Assembly: GCF_014202335.1 (NCBI RefSeq)
Contig: NZ_JACHGP010000011.1
Coordinates: 227,179-291,178 of the forward strand
Direction of reading: 5' to 3'
DNA: 64,000 bases
From: Mycobacterium sp. AZCC_0083
GTDB taxonomy: Bacteria; Actinomycetota; Actinomycetes; Mycobacteriales; Mycobacteriaceae
The notes below the pieces were generated by a model. That model did not search any database and was not told where the DNA came from. It worked only from the letters and a program-made list of their open reading frames with translations. Below, one piece after another: positions 53,316 through 62,614 of the stretch. Numbering within the stretch: position 1 is the stretch's first letter; each line of letters begins with the position of its first letter. The position numbers were made by a program, and so were the translations under genes.

Positions 53316-55898
53316 TCAGGTGATGTCGAACGCCCGCGCCCGCAGCGCCCGCTCCACACCCGCACGGCCCTCGATGACCAGCCGGTGCAGGGCAGGTGGC
53401 ACGTCCCCGGCGAGGAACGCGTCCGCCGCGTCCAGGCCGGCCTGGTTGACGTCCCACGACGGATACAGGCCGATCACGACGGTCTGCGCGACCTCGCTGG
53501 ACCGTCGCTCCCACACGGCGGCGATCACGTCGAAGTACTTCGCGGTGAACGGGGCCAGCAGCGCGGCCTGGCCGGGTTGCACGAAGCCGGTGACGATCGC
53601 GCGGGTGGTGATGTTGGCGATCGTGTCGTCCTCGATGACCTGCTGCCAGGCAGCTTCCTTCACCGCGAGCTGCGGCCTGGCCGCCGATGCCGCCGCGGCG
53701 CTGCGCTTGCCCGCCGCGGTCGGGTCACGTTGTGCCTCGGCGTCGATGAACGGTGTCGCGATGTCCTTCTCGTCGATGTCGCCGCCGCCGGCCAGCGCGG
53801 TGACGATGCGCCACCGCAGATCGGTGTCCACGGTCAGGCCGGCCAGGCCGAGTTCGGCCGGGTCGGTGTCCAGCAGCGCCGCCAGAACGGCGGTGTGCCG
53901 CAACGACAGCGCCGAGGTGCACAGCGCGTTGACGTAGGCCAACTGGTGATCGGAGCCAGCCTCGGCGCCGCGCGCCAGTTCCAGCAGCCGGTCCGCGAAC
54001 GCGGGCCAGCCCTGCGAGCACGCCCAGTCCGGGTCGGCGTAGGAGTTCAGCGCGGTCTGCGCCTGCAGCAGCAGGCGTTGTGCCACACCGACTTCGGTCT
54101 CGGCGTGCACGCCGCCCTCGACCAGTGCCACGAAGTCGCGGGCTTTCATCTCGGCGTCGCGGGTCATCTCCCATGCGGCTGACCACGCCAGGGTGCGGGG
54201 CAGCGAATCGGCGATGTCGGCGACGCGCGTCAGGACCGTCTGCAGTGACTCCGGGTCGAGGCGCAGCGAGCAGTAGGTCAGGTCGTCGTCGTTGACGAGG
54301 ATCAGCTTGCCGCGCGTAACACCCTGCAGCGCAGCAACTTCGGTGGACGGCCCGTCGATGTCGAGTTCCTCGCGGTGCACGCGGACCAACTTGCCCGAGC
54401 CGTCGTCGTCGTAGATGCCGACGGCCAGCCGGTGCACGCGGGTCTCACCGGCGCCCGGCGCCGCACCGCTCTGGTTGACCGCGAAGCGGGTGAACTTCCC
54501 GTCGCCGTCGACGTCGAAATCGGCGCGCAACGTGTTCAGGCCGGTGGTCTTGAGCCACTGCCTGCCCCACTGCGACAGGTCGCGGCCCGACGACTTCTCC
54601 AGTGCGCCAAGCAGATCGCCGAACGTGGCGTTCGCGTAGGCGTGGTCACGGAAGTAATCACGCAGCCCGGCGAGAAAGGCTTCGAGGCCTACATACGCGA
54701 CCAACTGCTTGAGCACGCTGGCACCCTTGGCGTAGGTGATGCCGTCGAAGTTCACCTCCACGGCGTGCAGATCGGGGATGTCGGCAGCGATCGGATGGGT
54801 CGACGGCAGCTGATCCTGCCGGTACGCCCACGACTTCTCGACGTTGGCGAACGTCGTCCACGCCTGCTTGTACTCGGTGGCCTCGGCCTGGCACAACACC
54901 GAGGCGAACGTCGCGAACGATTCGTTGAGCCACAGGTCGTCCCACCACTGCATGGTGACCAGGTCGCCGAACCACATGTGCGCCATCTCGTGCAGCACCG
55001 TCTCTGAGCGCCGCTCGTAGCTGTATCGCGTGACCTTCGACCGGAAGACGTAGTCCTCCAGGAACGTCACAGCACCGGCGTTCTCCATCGCGCCCGCGTT
55101 GAACTCGGGCACGAAGAGCTGGTCGTACTTGCCGAAAGCGTATGGCACGCCGAAGTTCTCGTGATAGAACCGGAAACCCTGCTTAGTCTCGGTGAACAGC
55201 CGCTCGGCGTCCATGAACTCCTTGAGCGACCCGCGGCAGTAGATGCCAAGTGGGAACTTGCCGTGCCCATCGGAGTACAAGTCGTCCCAGCGCGCGTAGG
55301 GCCCCGCGATGAGAGCGACCAGGTAGGTGCTCATCCGCGGCGTGGTCGCGAAGGTACGGACCGACTCGTTGCCGGACGGCTCGTCGGACACCACGGCGCC
55401 GTTGGAGATCACCTGCCAGTGCGCGGGTGCGGTGACGCTCACGTCGAACGTCGCCTTCAAATCGGGCTGGTCGAAGCACGCGAACATCCGCTTGGCGTCG
55501 GCGGTTTCGAACTGGGAGTACAGGTACACCTCGTCGTCGACGGGATCGACGAAGCGGTGCAAGCCTTCACCGGTGTTGGAGTACAGGCAGTCGGCGTCGA
55601 CCACGACGACGTTGTGCTCGGCCAACCCGACGAGCGGGACGCCGGTGGACTCGTCGTACGCCGAGACGTCGATGTCGACGCCGTTGAGCGTCGCTGAGTG
55701 AATGGCGTCGGCGGCGATGTCGATGACGGTGTCCGCGCCTGCAAGCGCGGAGAACTCGACGGTGGTGGTGGACCGGAAGGTGCGTTGGCTGGGGGCGCCG
55801 TCGCCATCGGTGAGGTCGAGGACGATGCGGTAGGCATCGACGGTGACGAGTGCCGCGCGCTCGGCGGCCTGGTCGCGGGTTAGGTTGGGAAGTGCCAC
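53316..55898 (-). CDS. pepN: Aminopeptidase N (M1 family)
   Basis: 860 residues. Zinc motif HEMAH with the third ligand in NESFA, and the substrate-recognition GAMENAG. The protein begins LPNLTRDQAAERAALVTVDA as other actinobacterial PepN proteins do. It removes N-terminal residues from peptides in the cytoplasm. GTG was taken as start because relatives begin VALPNL/MALPNL; an ATG four codons earlier is possible. It diverges from the DsbA-like gene. Confidence 0.93.
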   Translation of the reverse strand: MALPNLTRDQAAERAALVTVDAYRIVLDLTDGDGAPSQRTFRSTTTVEFSALAGADTVIDIAADAIHSATLNGVDIDVSAYDESTGVPLVGLAEHNVVVVDADCLYSNTGEGLHRFVDPVDDEVYLYSQFETADAKRMFACFDQPDLKATFDVSVTAPAHWQVISNGAVVSDEPSGNESVRTFATTPRMSTYLVALIAGPYARWDDLYSDGHGKFPLGIYCRGSLKEFMDAERLFTETKQGFRFYHENFGVPYAFGKYDQLFVPEFNAGAMENAGAVTFLEDYVFRSKVTRYSYERRSETVLHEMAHMWFGDLVTMQWWDDLWLNESFATFASVLCQAEATEYKQAWTTFANVEKSWAYRQDQLPSTHPIAADIPDLHAVEVNFDGITYAKGASVLKQLVAYVGLEAFLAGLRDYFRDHAYANATFGDLLGALEKSSGRDLSQWGRQWLKTTGLNTLRADFDVDGDGKFTRFAVNQSGAAPGAGETRVHRLAVGIYDDDGSGKLVRVHREELDIDGPSTEVAALQGVTRGKLILVNDDDLTYCSLRLDPESLQTVLTRVADIADSLPRTLAWSAAWEMTRDAEMKARDFVALVEGGVHAETEVGVAQRLLLQAQTALNSYADPDWACSQGWPAFADRLLELARGAEAGSDHQLAYVNALCTSALSLRHTAVLAALLDTDPAELGLAGLTVDTDLRWRIVTALAGGGDIDEKDIATPFIDAEAQRDPTAAGKRSAAAASAARPQLAVKEAAWQQVIEDDTIANITTRAIVTGFVQPGQAALLAPFTAKYFDVIAAVWERRSSEVAQTVVIGLYPSWDVNQAGLDAADAFLAGDVPPALHRLVIEGRAGVERALRARAFDIT

Positions 55899-55995
55899 GT
55901 CGACCAACATTAGACGCCGGTCGGGAACATAGTCCGGGCGTGCGAAGTTGTGCTGAACGGAGCTCTGTCCCGCTGCCTGCCGAGAGGATCTGTCA

Positions 55996-56628
55996 ATGGC
56001 CGAGAAGTCCGCCGAAAAAGACACAGCCGGTTTTTGGTTCGACCCACTGTGCCCGTGGTGCTGGATCACCTCCCGCTGGATTCTGGAGGTCGAGAAGGTC
56101 CGCGACATCGAGGTCGACTTCCACGTGATGAGCCTCGCCGTCCTCAACGAAGGCCGCGACCTGCCCGAGGAGTACCGCGAGGGGCTGAAGAAGGCCTGGG
56201 GTCCGGTCCGCGTTGCCATTGCCGCGGAGCAGGCCAAGGGCCCCGAGATCCTCGCCCCGCTGTACACCGCGATGGGCACCCGGATCCACAACCAGGGATA
56301 TCGAGACTTCGACCCCGATTTCACCCAGGTGATCAGGGAGTCGCTCGAGGAGGTCGGACTGCCCGCCGAGCTGGCCGAGGCAGCCACCAGCGACAAGTTC
56401 GACGAGGCGCTGCGCAAGAGCCACCACGAGGGCATGGACGCGGTCGGCGACGACGTCGGCACCCCCACCATCCACGTCAACGGCACGGCGTTCTTCGGCC
56501 CGGTGCTCTCGCGCATCCCGCGCGGCGAGGAAGCAGGCAAGTTGTGGGACGCCTCGGTGATCTTCGCCGGATATCCCCACTTCTTCGAGCTCAAGCGCAC
56601 GCGTCACGAGGCGCCCGAGTTCGACTGA
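55996..56628 (+). CDS. DsbA-family mycothiol-dependent oxidoreductase (Rv2466c type)
   Basis: 210 residues, thioredoxin fold with inserted helices. The active site is C19-P-W-C22 and the cis-proline loop is VGTPTIHVNG. No signal peptide, so it works in the cytoplasm. The M. tuberculosis counterpart with the same cysteine positions is a mycothiol-dependent reductase induced by oxidative stress that also activates nitro-compounds (known). A likely promoter region is shared with pepN. Confidence 0.9.
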   Translation: MAEKSAEKDTAGFWFDPLCPWCWITSRWILEVEKVRDIEVDFHVMSLAVLNEGRDLPEEYREGLKKAWGPVRVAIAAEQAKGPEILAPLYTAMGTRIHNQGYRDFDPDFTQVIRESLEEVGLPAELAEAATSDKFDEALRKSHHEGMDAVGDDVGTPTIHVNGTAFFGPVLSRIPRGEEAGKLWDASVIFAGYPHFFELKRTRHEAPEFD

Positions 56629-56673
56629 CGTCGGCGGCCGTCGCGCCATAGCCGTAGACGACAATCAGCGGTT

Positions 56674-57966
56674 GTGACCGAAGCGGATGGCGGTAGAGCG
56701 CGCCGAATGTGGCAATCGGTGCGCAAGGAAGTGCCCGAGGCGCTGGGCGGTCCCGACTTCCACGATGATCTCGAAGTGGCGGCGATGCTTCGGGAACTGG
56801 GCATCGCGCTGCTGGAGGTCGAGCAGCCCACTCAATTGGTCGCGGGACGGCTGGTCAACATCGGGGCCCACTACACCCGCGAGAAGGTCCGTGTGGTCGC
56901 GCTCCCGACGGCGTTGGTCGTGCAGGTCGGTTCGATCGGATACGAGGTCGAGGTGTCCAACCGGTCGACGATCCAGCTGGATCTGGCAGGGCGGATCGAC
57001 GACATCGCCGAGCTCGCATCGGTCGGCGCGATCACCCCGGCCGACGCGGTCGCGGCGGTCGCGGCCGCGCGCACCATGCAACCTCGCTTCGGTCCGATTC
57101 CGACCGTCGCCGCCTATGCGCTCACCACCGTCGGTTTCGGCATGGTGATCAATCCGACCTGGGCGGCGCTCCAGGGCTACGCATTACTCGGGCTGGTAGT
57201 CGGCGCGGTGGTCCTCCTGGGTCGACCGTTCCCCGCCCTCGGCCCGATCCTGCCTACGATGTCGGCGGCGTTGGTGACCATCCTCGCGACGTGGTTCGTG
57301 GCGGACGCGGCCAACGACGGACTGCTGCGGGTGATCAGCCCGCCGCTGGTCGCGATGCTCCCCGGCATGGCCTTGACGATCGGCTCGATGGAGTTGGCCA
57401 GCTCCGAAATCGTCGCTGGGGCAAGCCGGCTCATCTACGGGGTGACCCAGTTGATGCTGCTGGTCTTCGGTGTCGCACTGGGCATGCACGTCGCAGGCCG
57501 GGTTGCGCCGCAGGATCCGTCGCCGCAGATGGGGTCGTGGGCGCTGTACGTGGCGATCGTCGTGGTTGCCTTGGGTCTGTACGTGTACCTGTCTGCGCCG
57601 AAGGGCTCCCTGCTCTGGCTGATCGCCGCCATCGGTGTGGCACTCATCGGTCAGCAGGTCGGCGGGCTCGAACTGCCTGCCTCCTACAGCGGAGCCGTCG
57701 GCGCCTTCCTCGTCGTGCCGTTCGCCATGCTGGCCTCGCGGATCAGGAGTTCGCCACCGGCGATCGTGATGATGCTGGCGTCGTTCTGGGCGCTGGTGCC
57801 GGGCGCCCTGAGCTTCGTGTCGTTGAGCCAGGCCGCTACCGGCGGTCCCGCGTCGGTCAACACCCTCGCCACGACGGTGGCCGCGATCTTCTCGATCGCC
57901 CTTGGCACGCTCGCCGGGTTCAGCGTCTTCCACGCCTTCAGTAGGCCGCCGCGCAGCGCGAAATAA
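56674..57966 (+). CDS. ThrE-family threonine/serine exporter
   Basis: 430 residues. A soluble N-terminal domain of about 140 residues (ELGIALLEVEQPTQLVAGRL) precedes ten hydrophobic segments with MLPGMALTIGSMELASSEIV, the ThrE hallmark. It exports small hydroxy amino acids or related molecules by proton motive force. GTG start. It stands between the DsbA-like gene and a nucleobase operon. Confidence 0.85.
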   Translation: MTEADGGRARRMWQSVRKEVPEALGGPDFHDDLEVAAMLRELGIALLEVEQPTQLVAGRLVNIGAHYTREKVRVVALPTALVVQVGSIGYEVEVSNRSTIQLDLAGRIDDIAELASVGAITPADAVAAVAAARTMQPRFGPIPTVAAYALTTVGFGMVINPTWAALQGYALLGLVVGAVVLLGRPFPALGPILPTMSAALVTILATWFVADAANDGLLRVISPPLVAMLPGMALTIGSMELASSEIVAGASRLIYGVTQLMLLVFGVALGMHVAGRVAPQDPSPQMGSWALYVAIVVVALGLYVYLSAPKGSLLWLIAAIGVALIGQQVGGLELPASYSGAVGAFLVVPFAMLASRIRSSPPAIVMMLASFWALVPGALSFVSLSQAATGGPASVNTLATTVAAIFSIALGTLAGFSVFHAFSRPPRSAK

Positions 57967-58011
57967 CCGATTCCGGTTGCGGGCGGGGGCACCGCAGACC
58001 ACGGTGTACCC

Positions 58012-59406
58012 ATGACAGCGACCGAGCCCACCACCGACGGCACCTATCGCGACCGGATCGTTGCCGTCGAACCCGGCGGCAACGAGTTCATCGCCGAGGC
58101 CGACCGGCACGGCAAGCCCAGTCAGCTGTTCTGGACGTGGACCTCGCCGAACCTCGAGTTCGCGACGATCTTCGTCGGCATGCTGGCCGTCCTCGCCTTC
58201 GGCATGGGCTTCTGGCAGGCCGTCGCGGGTATCGCGATCGGCACCGGGCTCGGGGCCGTCGCGCACTACTTCCTGTCCGCACGCGGGCCGCTGCATGGCG
58301 TGCCGCAGATGGTGCTGGGCCGGATGGCCTTCGGGTTCAAGGGCAATGCCGTGCCCTCGGTTCTCATGTCGGTGACGGCGGGCGTCGGCTGGTTCGCCAC
58401 CAACAGCGTTAGCGGTGCCTTCGCGCTGTCGACGCTGTTCGGCTTCGGGCCGTTGGTGGGTCTGATCATCATCGTGCTGCTGCAGACCGGATTCGCCTTC
58501 TTCGGGCACAACCTGGTGCAGGCCTTCGAGAAGTATTCGTTCCCGGTGCTGGCCGTCGTCTTCGCCGCCGCCTCGGTGGCGATCTTCATACACGCGGATC
58601 TGGCTGCACCCGTCGGGGCTGGCGGGGTCGGGGGACTGGGCGGCTTCCTGCTCACCGTCGGCACCGCGTTCGGTTACGCCGCGGGGTGGACGCCGTATGC
58701 CGCTGACTACACCCGCTACCTGCCGTCGACGGTGTCGACTGCCCGCACGGGTCTGTTCGCCTCGGCCGGCCTGTTCATCTCGTGCTTCGTGTTGGAGGTC
58801 GTCGGCGCTGCCTCGGTGACCACCGGCGAGGCCAACCTCGGCGATCCGACCGGGTCGTTCACCAGTGAACTGGCGTCGCCATTGGCCAAGGCCACGCTGC
58901 TGGCCATCGCGATCGGTGCGATCGCGGCCAACTCGATCAACATCTATTCCGGCGCAATGGCTTTCGTGACGATCGGGATCAAACTGCCCGCCCACATCGC
59001 CCGTGCACTGGTCACGGTGTTCTTCGGCGTGGCCGGCTTCCTTATCGCTTGGTGGGCGCTGCCCGATGCCGCTGCGAACTATGAGGCGTTCCTGCTGATC
59101 ATCGCCTACTGGATCGGGCCATGGCTCGGTGTGGTGTTCGCCGACCAGTATCTGCGCCGTGGCCAGACCATCGCCGGATTCCTCTACGACCGCTCGTACG
59201 CCAATTGGGGCGGGCTGGCGTCCTTCGTCGTTGGCCTGACCGTGTCGGTGCTGTTGTTCTCCGCCCAGGACAAGTTCCCCGGCTACCTCTACAAAGCAGT
59301 TCCACAGCTCGGTGACATCACCTTCTTCGTCGGCTTCCTGCTCGCCGGCGGCAGTTACCTGCTGCTGTGCCGTTCCAAGATCACCGCCGAGCGCGCCCTG
59401 GTATGA
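58012..59406 (+). CDS. NCS1-family cytosine/purine permease
   Basis: 464 residues with about twelve membrane segments: FWTWTSPNLEFATIFVGMLA, GGWTPYAADYTRYLP-like AAGWTPYAADYTRYLPS, and NSINIYSGAMAFVTIGIK. A short N-terminal soluble tail ends in NEFIAEADRHGKPSQLF. The next gene, a cytosine deaminase, overlaps its stop (ATGA), which makes cytosine or 5-methylcytosine the likely cargo. Confidence 0.85.
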   Translation: MTATEPTTDGTYRDRIVAVEPGGNEFIAEADRHGKPSQLFWTWTSPNLEFATIFVGMLAVLAFGMGFWQAVAGIAIGTGLGAVAHYFLSARGPLHGVPQMVLGRMAFGFKGNAVPSVLMSVTAGVGWFATNSVSGAFALSTLFGFGPLVGLIIIVLLQTGFAFFGHNLVQAFEKYSFPVLAVVFAAASVAIFIHADLAAPVGAGGVGGLGGFLLTVGTAFGYAAGWTPYAADYTRYLPSTVSTARTGLFASAGLFISCFVLEVVGAASVTTGEANLGDPTGSFTSELASPLAKATLLAIAIGAIAANSINIYSGAMAFVTIGIKLPAHIARALVTVFFGVAGFLIAWWALPDAAANYEAFLLIIAYWIGPWLGVVFADQYLRRGQTIAGFLYDRSYANWGGLASFVVGLTVSVLLFSAQDKFPGYLYKAVPQLGDITFFVGFLLAGGSYLLLCRSKITAERALV

Positions 59407-59849
59407 GGCCAGATGCGCTAGACCTTCTTGAGGTCGCCGTCGACGAGGCGCGGAAGGGCTTGGCGGAGGGCGGCATTCCGATCGGGGCTGCGTTGTTCTC
59501 CGCCGACGGCACCCTGCTCGGCAGCGGGCACAACCGTCGCGTGCAGCAGGACGACCCGTCGATACACGCCGAGACCGACGCCTTCCGGGCGGCGGGCCGT
59601 CAGCGGAACTACCGCTCCACCGTGATGGTGACGACGCTTTCGCCGTGCTGGTACTGCAGCGGCCTGGTGCGGCAGTTCAACATCGGCGCGATCGTGATCG
59701 GGGAGGCCGCGACGTTCCACGGCGGGCACGACTGGCTGGCCGAAAACGGCGTCGCGGTCACGGTCCTTGACGACGACCGATGTGTGACGATGATGACGGA
59801 GTTCATCGAGGCCAATCCGGAACTCTGGGCGGAGGACATCGGTGAATAG
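59403..59849 (+). CDS. Cytosine deaminase (yeast-type, CDA fold)
   Basis: 148 residues. The zinc and proton-relay residues of deaminases are in HAETDAF and TTLSPCWYCSGLV (His, Glu and two Cys). The tail ANPELWAEDIGE is close to that of fungal FCY1-type cytosine deaminases, which turn cytosine into uracil. Translationally coupled to the permease; ten bases before the oxygenase gene. Confidence 0.85.
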   Translation: MRPDALDLLEVAVDEARKGLAEGGIPIGAALFSADGTLLGSGHNRRVQQDDPSIHAETDAFRAAGRQRNYRSTVMVTTLSPCWYCSGLVRQFNIGAIVIGEAATFHGGHDWLAENGVAVTVLDDDRCVTMMTEFIEANPELWAEDIGE

Positions 59850-59858
59850 GGCAGGCGA

Positions 59859-60818
59859 ATGAGCATCATTGTCACGGTGGACCTTTCGCGCTGGCACGCG
59901 GGCGGTACCGAGGCGGACGCGGTGGCCGCGGAGGTCGACGAAGGCCTGCAGCGCGCGGGCTTCATCCTGGTCACCGGACACGGCGTCGACCCGGACCTGG
60001 CCGCGGCGGTGCGAGCCGCCAGCCGGGAGTTCTTCGATGAGCCCGACGCGGTCAAGCAGCGCTACAGCGTGCCGGTCGGTGGGCACGGATGGATCGGGCC
60101 AGGGGCTGAGGCCAACGCGTACGCGGAGGGCACCGAGACGCCGCCCGACCTCAAGGAGAGCTATAGCCTTGGCGCAGAGACCGCGACGGGCGACCCCGAC
60201 GTCGACAGGATCTGGTTCGCGCCCAACGTCTGGCCTGCCGAGGTGCCGTCGCTGCAACAGTTGGTCGCCGAGTACACCGCCGCGATGCGGAAGGTGTCCG
60301 ACGACCTGCTCGCCCTCTTCGCACACGCGCTCGGACTGTCGGAAAACCCGTGGGCCGCGCTCGCGGACCGCCCGACGTGGACGATGAACATCAACCACTA
60401 CCCGCCGGTCAGCGTGGTCGGCGAGCCAGAACCGGGGCAGTTCCGGATCGGCCCGCACACCGACTTCGGCACCGTCACCGTGCTCGACCGCGAGCCAGGA
60501 GCCGGTGGGCTGCAGGTGTATTCGGACGCCGAGGGATGGGCCGACGCCCCGTACGACCCCGCGGCGCTCACGGTCAACATCGGCGACCTGCTCGAGTACT
60601 GGAGTGGGCGCCGCTGGCCGTCGGGCAGGCATCGCGTCCTGCCGCCGCAGCCGCACGCGCCGGAGGAGGACCTGGTCTCGCTGATCTACTTCTACGAGGC
60701 CAACCACGACGCGCTGGTCACACCGCTGGAACCGCCGGTCGGGCGGGTATCCGGCCTGGAGCCGGTGACGACGTCAGCGTTCATCAAGGAACGCCTCGAC
60801 GCCATCACGGTTGGCTAG
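59859..60818 (+). CDS. Isopenicillin-N-synthase-like 2-oxoglutarate/Fe(II) oxygenase
   Basis: 319 residues. The metal triad is visible: HTDFGTVTVL gives His and Asp, GRHRV the distal His. The N-terminal DIOX_N part (GFILVTGHGVDPDLAAAV, EFFDEPDAVKQRY) fits the family, which hydroxylates or oxidises small molecules. Adjacent to the permease and cytosine deaminase genes, it may act on a pyrimidine or a downstream product (inference). Confidence 0.82.
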   Translation: MSIIVTVDLSRWHAGGTEADAVAAEVDEGLQRAGFILVTGHGVDPDLAAAVRAASREFFDEPDAVKQRYSVPVGGHGWIGPGAEANAYAEGTETPPDLKESYSLGAETATGDPDVDRIWFAPNVWPAEVPSLQQLVAEYTAAMRKVSDDLLALFAHALGLSENPWAALADRPTWTMNINHYPPVSVVGEPEPGQFRIGPHTDFGTVTVLDREPGAGGLQVYSDAEGWADAPYDPAALTVNIGDLLEYWSGRRWPSGRHRVLPPQPHAPEEDLVSLIYFYEANHDALVTPLEPPVGRVSGLEPVTTSAFIKERLDAITVG

Positions 60819-60844
60819 CCACCTGCGTCTGCCAGAATGACGGC

Positions 60845-61324
60845 ATGCGTGTCTACCTCGGCTCTGACCATGCCGGATACGAACTCAAGCAGGCCATCAT
60901 CGAGCACCTCACGTCCGGCGGCCACGAGCCGATCGACTGCGGCGCCTACACCTACGACGCCGAGGACGACTACCCGGCGTTCTGCATCGCAGCGGCCGAG
61001 AAGACCGTCGCCGACCCCGGCAGCCTCGGCATCGTGATCGGGGGCTCCGGCAACGGCGAGCAGATCGCGGCCAACAAGGTGCCCGGCGCCCGCTGTGCCC
61101 TGGCATGGAGCGTCGAGACGGCATCGCTTGCGCGCCAGCACAACAACGCGCAACTGATCGGCATCGGCGGCCGGATGCACACCGTCGAGGACGCACTCAG
61201 CTTCGTCGACGCGTTCCTCACCACCGCGTGGTCCGAGGCGCCGCGCCACCAGCGTCGCATCGACATCCTCGACGAATTCGAGAAGACGCACATCGCGCCC
61301 GCCGTACCCGGCGCACCGGCATAA
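60845..61324 (+). CDS. rpiB: Ribose-5-phosphate isomerase B
   Basis: 159 residues. VYLGSDHAGYELK is the start of RpiB proteins and GGSGNGEQIAANKV the active-site loop. Most bacterial enzymes have a catalytic Cys in that loop; mycobacteria use a Glu instead, seen here as Glu72. Interconverts ribose-5- and ribulose-5-phosphate. ATG start, 26 bp after the oxygenase, with the next gene three bases after its stop. Confidence 0.93.
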   Translation: MRVYLGSDHAGYELKQAIIEHLTSGGHEPIDCGAYTYDAEDDYPAFCIAAAEKTVADPGSLGIVIGGSGNGEQIAANKVPGARCALAWSVETASLARQHNNAQLIGIGGRMHTVEDALSFVDAFLTTAWSEAPRHQRRIDILDEFEKTHIAPAVPGAPA

Positions 61325-61327
61325 CCC

Positions 61328-62122
61328 GTGCCAGAAGGGCACACCCTGCACCGCCTCGCGCGGCTGCATCAGAAGCGGTTCGGCCGCACTCCCGTCATCG
61401 TCAGCAGCCCGCAGGGCCGCTTCGAGGAGGCCGCGAAGGCCGTGAGCGGCCGCGTGCTGCGCAAGGCCGACGCGTACGGCAAGCACCTGTTCCACCACTA
61501 CGACGGCGGTGCGGTGGTGCACGTCCACCTCGGCCTCTACGGGTCGTTCACCGAGCAACCGCTGCCCATGCCGTTGCCCGTCGGCATGGTCCGAATGCGG
61601 ATGATCGGCACCGAGTACGGCACCGATCTGCGTGGGCCGACGACGTGCCAGGTGATCGACGAAGGCGGCGTCGACGACGTGATCGTGCGCCTCGGGCCGG
61701 ACCCACTGCGACGCAACGCGGACCCCTCACCCGCGTGGAATCGAATCAGCAAGTCCCGCAGGATGATCGGCGCGTTGCTGATGGACCAGGCGGTGATCGC
61801 CGGGATCGGCAACGTCTACCGCAACGAACTGCTGTTCCGTCACGGCATCGATCCGCACCGGCCAGGAACGCACGTCAGCGCCGCCGAGTTCGACGACGCG
61901 TGGACCGATCTCGTCGAGTTGATGAACGTCGGTCTGCGCCGAGGCAAGATCATCGCCGTGCGGCCCGAGCACGACCACGGTGCTCCGTCGTACGGACCGG
62001 ACCGGCCGCGCACCTACGTCTACCGGCGGGCGGGGGAGGCGTGCCGCGTGTGCGGCACGCCCATCCGCACCGAGGTGTTGGAGGCGCGCAACCTGTTCTG
62101 GTGTCCGACCTGCCAGACCTGA
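61328..62122 (+). CDS. nei: Fpg/Nei-family DNA glycosylase
   Basis: 264 residues. Pro2-Glu3 (PEGHTLHRLA) forms the glycosylase and lyase site; KHLFHHY holds the catalytic Lys; a zinc finger CRVCGTPI and CPTCQ ends the protein. Removes oxidised bases from DNA and cuts the strand. GTG start directly behind rpiB; the two are co-transcribed. Confidence 0.9.
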   Translation: MPEGHTLHRLARLHQKRFGRTPVIVSSPQGRFEEAAKAVSGRVLRKADAYGKHLFHHYDGGAVVHVHLGLYGSFTEQPLPMPLPVGMVRMRMIGTEYGTDLRGPTTCQVIDEGGVDDVIVRLGPDPLRRNADPSPAWNRISKSRRMIGALLMDQAVIAGIGNVYRNELLFRHGIDPHRPGTHVSAAEFDDAWTDLVELMNVGLRRGKIIAVRPEHDHGAPSYGPDRPRTYVYRRAGEACRVCGTPIRTEVLEARNLFWCPTCQT

Positions 62123-62129
62123 GGCGAGT

Positions 62130-62393
62130 TCAGACCCCCTTGGCGTAACGGGTCAGGAAGCCGACCGCCGAGACCGCGGCGATGACGCCGATCACGCCCC
62201 ACAGCACCAGCGGGAAGACCAGTGACACGGGCGACCAGCCGACGCTGGAGAACGTCACTGCCATGTAGAACAGCCAGATCAGGCGGTAGGCGCACCAGAG
62301 CGCGGTGACGCTGCTGGCGATCCCGATCGCCAGGCTCTGGTTGCGGTCGACGCGGTTGATCTGTTCCTCGAGGCGCGCGGGCAGGATCTTCAT
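62130..62393 (-). CDS. Small two-segment membrane protein
   Basis: 87 residues with two hydrophobic segments (SVTALWCAYRLIWLFYMAV and LVLWGVIGVIAAVSAVGFLT), a basic N-terminus and a short Lys end. No family recognised. GAAGGGAA before the ATG supports the start. Its stop converges on nei. Confidence 0.7.
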   Translation of the reverse strand: MKILPARLEEQINRVDRNQSLAIGIASSVTALWCAYRLIWLFYMAVTFSSVGWSPVSLVFPLVLWGVIGVIAAVSAVGFLTRYAKGV

Positions 62394-62614
62394 TGCGGTG
62401 TTCCCTTCGTCTGTGCGCGCCCCTTTTGGCGTCGCCATTGCGGCAAGTACAGACGTTCGGTGCGGCTACCGATCCCAACAAGCGCGCCGCGGCCCCGCGC
62501 GGGGCGTGGCGTTTGCCTGTTAACCGGCTAATCGGTGATGATTGATGCGCGTAAATGACACGCCGACAACGGAAATGCTTGACGCGCGGTGGGCGGCGGG
62601 GTTGCACTTGTCTT

